The notes beneath the pieces were generated by a model. It had not been told where the DNA came from. It ran no database searches and was given only the letters and a program-made list of their open reading frames with translations. A stretch of DNA of 10,942 bases from assembly GCA_002299425.1 (NCBI GenBank), contig DBNW01000006.1, forward strand, positions 1-10,942. The letters run 5' to 3'. Shown in pieces: positions 7,240 to 10,942 of the stretch; within the stretch, counting starts at the first letter, position 1; every line of letters starts with the position of its first letter. Both the position numbers and the translations under genes were made by a program. Origin of the DNA: Methylococcaceae bacterium UBA662 (lineage in GTDB: Bacteria; Pseudomonadota; Gammaproteobacteria; Methylococcales; Methylomonadaceae).

Positions 7240-8091
7240 TCAGTGGTTGTTCAGTGTAGCCAGCTTGCGTTCTGCCAGCAGTGCCGGTTGGCTGTTGGGG
7301 TAGTCATTGACCACACGGTTTAAGTATTCACGCGCTTGGTCGGTTTGATTTTGCTCGGCCGCCATGTAGCCCAGTTTTAACAGGGCGTCGGGCACTTTAG
7401 GGCTGTTTGGGTAATGGCTGATAACCGCGTTAAATGCTTTTATTGCCGAAACATCGTCGCGTTTAGCCCGGTAAGCCTCGCCCAGCCAGTATTGGGCATT
7501 GCCGGCTAAACTGCTGTCAGGGTATTGGTCTAAAAACGCCTGAAACCCTGCAATGGCTTCGTCGGTGCGCCCGTGCCTTAGTAAATCCAAGTGCTGTTTG
7601 TACGCTTCATTCTCGGCGGGCGGGGTGGCGGGTACTGGGTTTTGTGGTGTTTTTGGGGTCTCTTCTGCGGTTTGTGGGGACGTCTCGGGGGGGGCGGTTT
7701 CTGGTGCAGCGCTATCCGTGGCGGTGCTATCCGTGGCGGTGCTATCGGTGGCGGTAACGGTCTCGCTTAGGTTAGGGTCAGCGAATTTGTTTTCTAAATT
7801 TGACAGGCGTTCATCAAAGTCACTGGAGTGCGCTTTTTGTTGTTTTTGTAGCGCGTTGATTTGATAAGCCTGTTCTTCAACTTTGCCGGTTAATTGCCGG
7901 ACATCGGATTGCAGATGCTCAATTTTTGCCATTAAATCCATCATGGCGTTGCTTGCCGGTGTGCCCGCAACGACCGTGTTTGCAGGTGCTGCTGCGCCTG
8001 GGTAGAGTGAATTGTCAATAACTGCGGGGAGGGCGTGGGCTTCGTTGAAACCCGCCAACAGGCACAATAATAGGGCTGGATAGTTTTTCAT
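7240..8091 (-). CDS. cpoB: Cell division coordinator CpoB (YbgF), Tol-Pal associated
   Basis: Periplasmic protein that in E. coli links the Tol-Pal machine to septal peptidoglycan synthesis (PBP1B). The protein has 283 residues. A signal peptide at 1-20 probably ends at AHA|LP, a coiled coil spans about 50-103 (the trimerisation region), and a Thr/Ser/Pro/Glu/Ala linker at about 105-159 contains a tandem TATDS repeat. Three TPR-like units at 160-283 include AGFQAFLDQYPDS, AFNAVISHYPNS and YLNRVVNDYPNS. The ATG at 8091 directly follows the pal stop with no gap, and AAGG inside the last pal codons lies 7 bases upstream, a proper ribosome binding site. Signal peptide Cys10 does not form a lipobox. 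The linker also carries an 8-base C tract. Confidence 0.93.
   Translation of the reverse strand: MKNYPALLLCLLAGFNEAHALPAVIDNSLYPGAAAPANTVVAGTPASNAMMDLMAKIEHLQSDVRQLTGKVEEQAYQINALQKQQKAHSSDFDERLSNLENKFADPNLSETVTATDSTATDSTATDSAAPETAPPETSPQTAEETPKTPQNPVPATPPAENEAYKQHLDLLRHGRTDEAIAGFQAFLDQYPDSSLAGNAQYWLGEAYRAKRDDVSAIKAFNAVISHYPNSPKVPDALLKLGYMAAEQNQTDQAREYLNRVVNDYPNSQPALLAERKLATLNNH
7687..7694 (-). repeat. 8-base C tract inside cpoB
   Basis: Eight consecutive G on the + strand (C on the coding strand) encode the end of Ala-Pro-Pro in the CpoB linker. A slip of one base would shift the frame before the TPR domain. Confidence 0.85.
7711..7755 (-). repeat. Three 15-bp tandem repeats in cpoB
   Basis: Three direct copies of a 15-bp unit (+ strand GCTATCCGTGGCGGT) lie at 7711-7725, 7726-7740 and 7741-7755; the third differs at one base. 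They encode successive five-residue TATDS-type units in the linker before the TPR domain. The unit is a multiple of three, so copy-number change would keep the frame. Confidence 0.9.
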
Positions 8092-8700
8092 TTATTTACC
8101 TTGATAGACGATGACGGCGCGGCGGTTTAATTCCCAGGCGGTTTCATCGTTGCCGTAAGCGGCCGGTTTTTCCTCGCCGTAACTGACAACTTCAATTTGC
8201 TGATCTGATACGCCTTGCAATTGCAGCATACTGGCGACCGATTTGGCGCGTTGTTCGCCTAAGGCGATGTTGTATTCACGGGAGCCGCGTTCGTCACAAT
8301 GACCCTCTAATACGATGCGTTGTGATGGGTTGGCGACTAGATAACGGGCATGGGCAGAGATGACCGGAACAAAATCAGGCATCACTTGGCTGCTGTCCAG
8401 CATGAAATAAATAGTGCGTTTGGACAGCGGATTGCTGGGGTCGCTAAATTCCGGCCCTAAACTGGCGGCGGCATCGTCACCGTACAAACCGGTACGGTAG
8501 CGACCGTCCGGGTCACTAAATTCCGTACCGGAAGCACCGTAAGGATCCTTGTTTATACCTGCGGTGGCGAGATTGTTGACGCCGCCGTTAGCGGCATTTT
8601 GGCTGCCATCGAGCAGGGCGTTTTTGTCTTCGGTTTCGGCACAGCCGGTTAGAACTAAGGCACTTACGGCCAAAGCAGTGATCAATTTATTGGGTTTCAT
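8092..8700 (-). CDS. pal: Peptidoglycan-associated lipoprotein Pal
   Basis: Outer-membrane lipoprotein that binds peptidoglycan and TolB and tethers the outer membrane to the wall. The protein has 202 residues. The lipobox LTGC places the lipidated Cys at residue 20, and this decides the start: ATG 8700, not the frame extension to 8805, which would run back into tolB and bury the signal peptide. A flexible region (21-95) carries a duplicated EFSDP motif (60-64 and 84-88). The OmpA-type peptidoglycan-binding domain (96-202) contains EGHCDERG (132-139), YNIALGEQRA and NRRAVIVY. GGA lies 9 bases before the ATG. The gap to tolB is 37 bases, and the stop abuts the cpoB start. Confidence 0.96.
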   Translation of the reverse strand: MKPNKLITALAVSALVLTGCAETEDKNALLDGSQNAANGGVNNLATAGINKDPYGASGTEFSDPDGRYRTGLYGDDAAASLGPEFSDPSNPLSKRTIYFMLDSSQVMPDFVPVISAHARYLVANPSQRIVLEGHCDERGSREYNIALGEQRAKSVASMLQLQGVSDQQIEVVSYGEEKPAAYGNDETAWELNRRAVIVYQGK

Positions 8701-8737
8701 GGTGGGTTCCAAGGAGCTGTTTAATGGTTTGAAAAAC

Positions 8738-10003
8738 TTAAGGGGACCAAGCGGGTTCTCGGACTTCACCGCCTTCAAACACCAAGCTTTTTTGTATTTT
8801 ACCATCGATTGAAATGGCCGATAAGAAACCGGTGCGGCCTTTTTTCGAGGCGTACAGGATCATGCTGCCGTTGGGGGCAAAGCTAGGCGATTCGTCCGAC
8901 GGGCCGGCCGTCAGCACATTGATGGTACGGGTAGCCATGTCCATAATGCCGATGCGGTAACTGCTGCCGCTGCCGTGCACCATGGCAATGTTTTGGCCAT
9001 CGGGAGAAAAGCTGGCGGCGGCATTGTAATCGCCGGAAAAAGTCAGCCGTTTCTCCGTACCGCCTTGGCTGGGCACGGCGTAAAGTTGGGGTTTACCGCC
9101 CCGGTCTGAGGTGAAGACCAGGGTGCTGCCATCCGGCGACCAGGTCGGTTCGGTATCGATGGCCGCGTTTCGGGTGATTTTGGCCAGTGAGCGGCTGGCT
9201 AAGTCCATCACGTAAATATCTGGGTTGCCATCCTTGGATAAGGTTAGCGCCAAACGGCCACCATCGGGCGACCAGGCCGGCGCACCGTTGATGCCACGAA
9301 ATTCCGCGACGCGTTCCCGTTGCCCGGTGGCTAGGGTTTGGATGTAAATGGCAGCGGCTTTGTGCTCGAACGATACATAAGCGATGCGCTTGCCGTCCGG
9401 GGACCAAGACGGCGACATCAAGGGTTCTGACGATGAGGCGATGGTTTGCGGGTTAAACCCGTCGGCATCGGCCACTTGCAGGCGGTGCAGGCGTGGGCTG
9501 TCGGTGGTGATGTAAGCAATGCGCCCACTAAAAGCACCTTTTTTACCGGTCAATTTTTCAAAAATCAAATCGCTGATGTGATGGGCGGTGCGGCGCAGGT
9601 CGGCGGCCGAAGAGGTCATTCGGTAGCCGAGCAGTTGTTCGCTTTTGTAGACATCAAACAACTGAAATTGGACTTCGTAAAGATCGCCTAGTTTGGCGAC
9701 TTTGCCGACTACCAGATAATTTTGGTTCAACGATTGCCAGTCGCTAAAGTTAACTTCCTGGGCGCTGCCGGGGCGGGCGGGCATGTGGGATTCGGGCATC
9801 ATTTGAAAGTAGCCACTGCGTTCTAAGTCGGCATTGACGACATCGCGAATAGTGACCGGGGCACCGCTGTCGATGAAGGGGACGATAGCCAGTGGCAGAG
9901 CACTTTCCCTGCCTTCGGTGATTTCAATGGTCAAGCCGGCATAGCTGACGGGTACGGTCAGGCCAGTTAGCAGCAGGATGAGGATGTTTCGTACTAAAAA
10001 CAT
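8738..10003 (-). CDS. tolB: Tol-Pal system periplasmic beta-propeller TolB
   Basis: Periplasmic protein that shuttles between Pal and TolA in the Tol-Pal system. The protein has 421 residues, against 430 in E. coli. The signal peptide is 1-22 (cleavage VSYA|GLT). An N-terminal alpha/beta domain (about 23-155) is followed by a six-bladed propeller with blade motifs WSPDG at 200-204, 244-248 and 288-292, FSPDG at 332-336 and FAPNG at 375-379, closing with PAWSP at the very C-terminus as in other TolB proteins. ATG 10003 has AAGG 8 bases upstream. It sits in the expected order tolA-tolB-pal. Its upstream gap to tolA is 150 bases, the longest in this block. Confidence 0.97.
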   Translation of the reverse strand: MFLVRNILILLLTGLTVPVSYAGLTIEITEGRESALPLAIVPFIDSGAPVTIRDVVNADLERSGYFQMMPESHMPARPGSAQEVNFSDWQSLNQNYLVVGKVAKLGDLYEVQFQLFDVYKSEQLLGYRMTSSAADLRRTAHHISDLIFEKLTGKKGAFSGRIAYITTDSPRLHRLQVADADGFNPQTIASSSEPLMSPSWSPDGKRIAYVSFEHKAAAIYIQTLATGQRERVAEFRGINGAPAWSPDGGRLALTLSKDGNPDIYVMDLASRSLAKITRNAAIDTEPTWSPDGSTLVFTSDRGGKPQLYAVPSQGGTEKRLTFSGDYNAAASFSPDGQNIAMVHGSGSSYRIGIMDMATRTINVLTAGPSDESPSFAPNGSMILYASKKGRTGFLSAISIDGKIQKSLVFEGGEVREPAWSP

Positions 10004-10153
10004 GGTCTTTGCCTTGTGGTGGTGAATGGGTTGTCAATGGTTTAGTCAGGGACGGGTGTGCCCCGCTAATCCAGGGCCGGTGCCAATGACGTGGCCTTTT
10101 TAAGAAAATACGCATGAAATTGAACACCCCGTCCGAATGATTTCGGTGTTTTC
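10004..10153 (-). other. tolA-tolB intergenic region with inverted repeats
   Basis: TTAAGAAAA (10100-10108) is the exact reverse complement of TTTTCTTAA (10149-10157), which overlaps the tolA stop. Inside it, AACACC (10123-10128) can pair with GGTGTT (10145-10150), or CCGAA (10133-10137) with TTCGG (10142-10146); these two overlap and exclude each other. A TTGACA (10037-10032, - strand) has no matching -10. The region could attenuate transcription or end part of the tolA mRNA, or separate the expression of tolA from tolB; this is inference. Confidence 0.4.
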
Positions 10154-10942
10154 TTAAGGTTTAAAAATAAATCTTAAGGGTTTGAAGTGCTTGTTAAATA
10201 CGGCGAGATCTTTGGGAACAGGCAAGGGCGAGGCTTTCATGACCGCATTTTCTGCGGAACGGTCAAAAATTTCGTCGCCGCTGCTAGAAATGACGGTCAC
10301 GTCAAGTACTTCCCCTTTTGCTGTCACTTGTATTTTTAAGGTGCATTGTAAACCTTCCGAAGCCGCAAAAGGCCGTATCCAGTTGTTTTCGACTTTGTTC
10401 CTTATCGCCCGGATGGCGGCGTCCAATTCGGATTTTTGTGCCTGAGATTTAGCTGCGGTTTTTTCAGCCGCTTCGGCTTTAGCCTGCGCCTCGGCTTCTT
10501 TTTTGGCTTGGGCTTCCGCTTCGGCTTTCGCTTTGGCCGCAGCCTCGGCTTTGGCCTTTTCGGCCGCTTCAGCTTTTAGTTTGGCGGCTTTGGCCTCGGC
10601 CTCTTTTTTGGCTTGGGCTTCGGCTTCAGCCTTCGCGGCGGCCTCGGCTTTCGCTTTAGCCGCAGCCTCGGCTTTGGCTTTTGCGGCCGCTTCAGCTTTT
10701 AGTTTGGCGGCTTTCGCCTCGGCCTCTTTTTTGGCCTTGGCTTCAGCTTCGGCTTCTTGCTTGGCTTCGGCTTTGGCTTTTGCGGCCGCTGCGGCTTTGG
10801 CGGCGGCCTTTTCCTGGGCCAGCGCGGCTTTTTTGGCGGCAGCAGCGGCTTGCGCTTCGGCTTCTTGCTTGGCTTCGGCGTGCGCTGCGGCTTTGGCGGC
10901 GGCCTTTTCTTGGGCCAGCGCGGCTTTTTTGGCGGCGGCTTT
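10154..10942 (-). CDS. tolA: Tol-Pal inner-membrane protein TolA (N-terminal part outside window)
   Basis: Inner-membrane protein that spans the periplasm and transmits TolQR proton-motive energy to TolB-Pal. The reading frame is open from the TAA at 10154-10156 to the window edge (262 codons), with no in-frame stop. The TTG at 10426 is an internal codon, not a start. The visible part is a long Ala/Glu/Lys-rich helical stalk (domain II, about 10445-10942, still incomplete) and the C-terminal domain III. Domain III shows NNWIRPF, LQCTLKIQV, VISSSGDEIFDRSAENAV and KASPLPVP, as in Pseudomonas TolA. Only one Cys is present there, so the disulfide of E. coli TolA domain III cannot form. The N-terminal membrane anchor and tolQR should lie just beyond the edge. 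The stalk contains long DNA repeats. Confidence 0.95.
   Translation of the reverse strand, partial: KAAAKKAALAQEKAAAKAAAHAEAKQEAEAQAAAAAKKAALAQEKAAAKAAAAAKAKAEAKQEAEAEAKAKKEAEAKAAKLKAEAAAKAKAEAAAKAKAEAAAKAEAEAQAKKEAEAKAAKLKAEAAEKAKAEAAAKAKAEAEAQAKKEAEAQAKAEAAEKTAAKSQAQKSELDAAIRAIRNKVENNWIRPFAASEGLQCTLKIQVTAKGEVLDVTVISSSGDEIFDRSAENAVMKASPLPVPKDLAVFNKHFKPLRFIFKP
10521..10734 (-). repeat. Direct repeat in tolA stalk, 123-bp period
   Basis: Bases 10521-10611 recur at 10644-10734, 123 bp (41 codons) further on, with only about four mismatches over 91 bases. The period is a multiple of three and preserves the Ala/Glu/Lys helix pattern. Confidence 0.8.
10788..10936 (-). repeat. Direct repeat in tolA stalk, 96-bp period
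   Basis: Bases 10788-10840 recur at 10884-10936, 96 bp (32 codons) further on, with one mismatch. Together with the 123-bp repeat this shows the stalk has grown by in-frame duplication. The pattern may continue beyond the window edge. Confidence 0.8.

Noticed and set aside
8701..8805. N-terminal extension of pal
   Set aside because: It would overlap tolB and place the lipoprotein signal peptide in the interior; the ATG at 8700 puts the lipobox Cys at residue 20.
10009..10037. tolB promoter based on TTGACA
   Set aside because: At the proper spacing the -10 position reads AGGCAA, which is not promoter-like and falls on the ribosome binding site.
9924..10127. Open frame spanning the tolA-tolB gap on the - strand
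   Set aside because: Most of it overlaps tolB in another frame; the composition (Pro, His, Arg) is unnatural and no domain is visible.
10445..10942. CRISPR or satellite array
   Set aside because: The repetitive DNA is one continuous coding frame for the TolA Ala/Glu/Lys stalk, without regular repeat-spacer structure.

Overview
The window is housekeeping chromosome from a gammaproteobacterium of roughly 55% GC. Gene order (accC-prmA on one side, tolA-tolB-pal-cpoB-queE-queC-tRNA-Lys on the other) is the arrangement familiar from Pseudomonas-like bacteria and gammaproteobacterial methanotrophs. A methanotroph-type (Methylococcales) host is my best guess, but it rests on general resemblance only.

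Left block, + strand, 1-4940: the C-terminal two thirds of accC (biotin carboxylase, entering from outside the window), prmA (ribosomal protein L11 methyltransferase), a 142-residue JAMM/MPN metalloprotease whose start codon overlaps the end of prmA, and a full-length mutS. These genes have almost no Shine-Dalgarno sequences. The JAMM gene is the least understood member.

Middle, 4941-5794: a gene-poor stretch between convergent blocks. It holds a hairpin after mutS, an imperfect inverted repeat, one probable small membrane-protein gene on the - strand (PGPGW-like), and a 357-base apparently empty spacer that ends in the tRNA-Lys terminator.

Right block, - strand, 10942 down to 5795: tolA (N-terminal part outside the window, reading frame open to the edge), tolB, pal and cpoB encode the trans-envelope Tol-Pal machine that constricts and stabilises the outer membrane during division. 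queE and queC follow almost without gaps and make preQ0, the 7-deazaguanine precursor of queuosine. tRNA-Lys(UUU) closes the block and has its own promoter-like sequence and a strong intrinsic terminator. Spacing from pal to queC (0 bases, 2 bases, ATGA overlap) indicates one transcript with translational coupling.

I found no mobile element, CRISPR array, prophage gene or defence system, and nothing that clearly amounts to a new biological system. The points most worth a second look are the orphan JAMM protease, the small membrane protein, the long DNA repeats in tolA, and the 8-base C tract plus 15-bp tandem repeat in cpoB.
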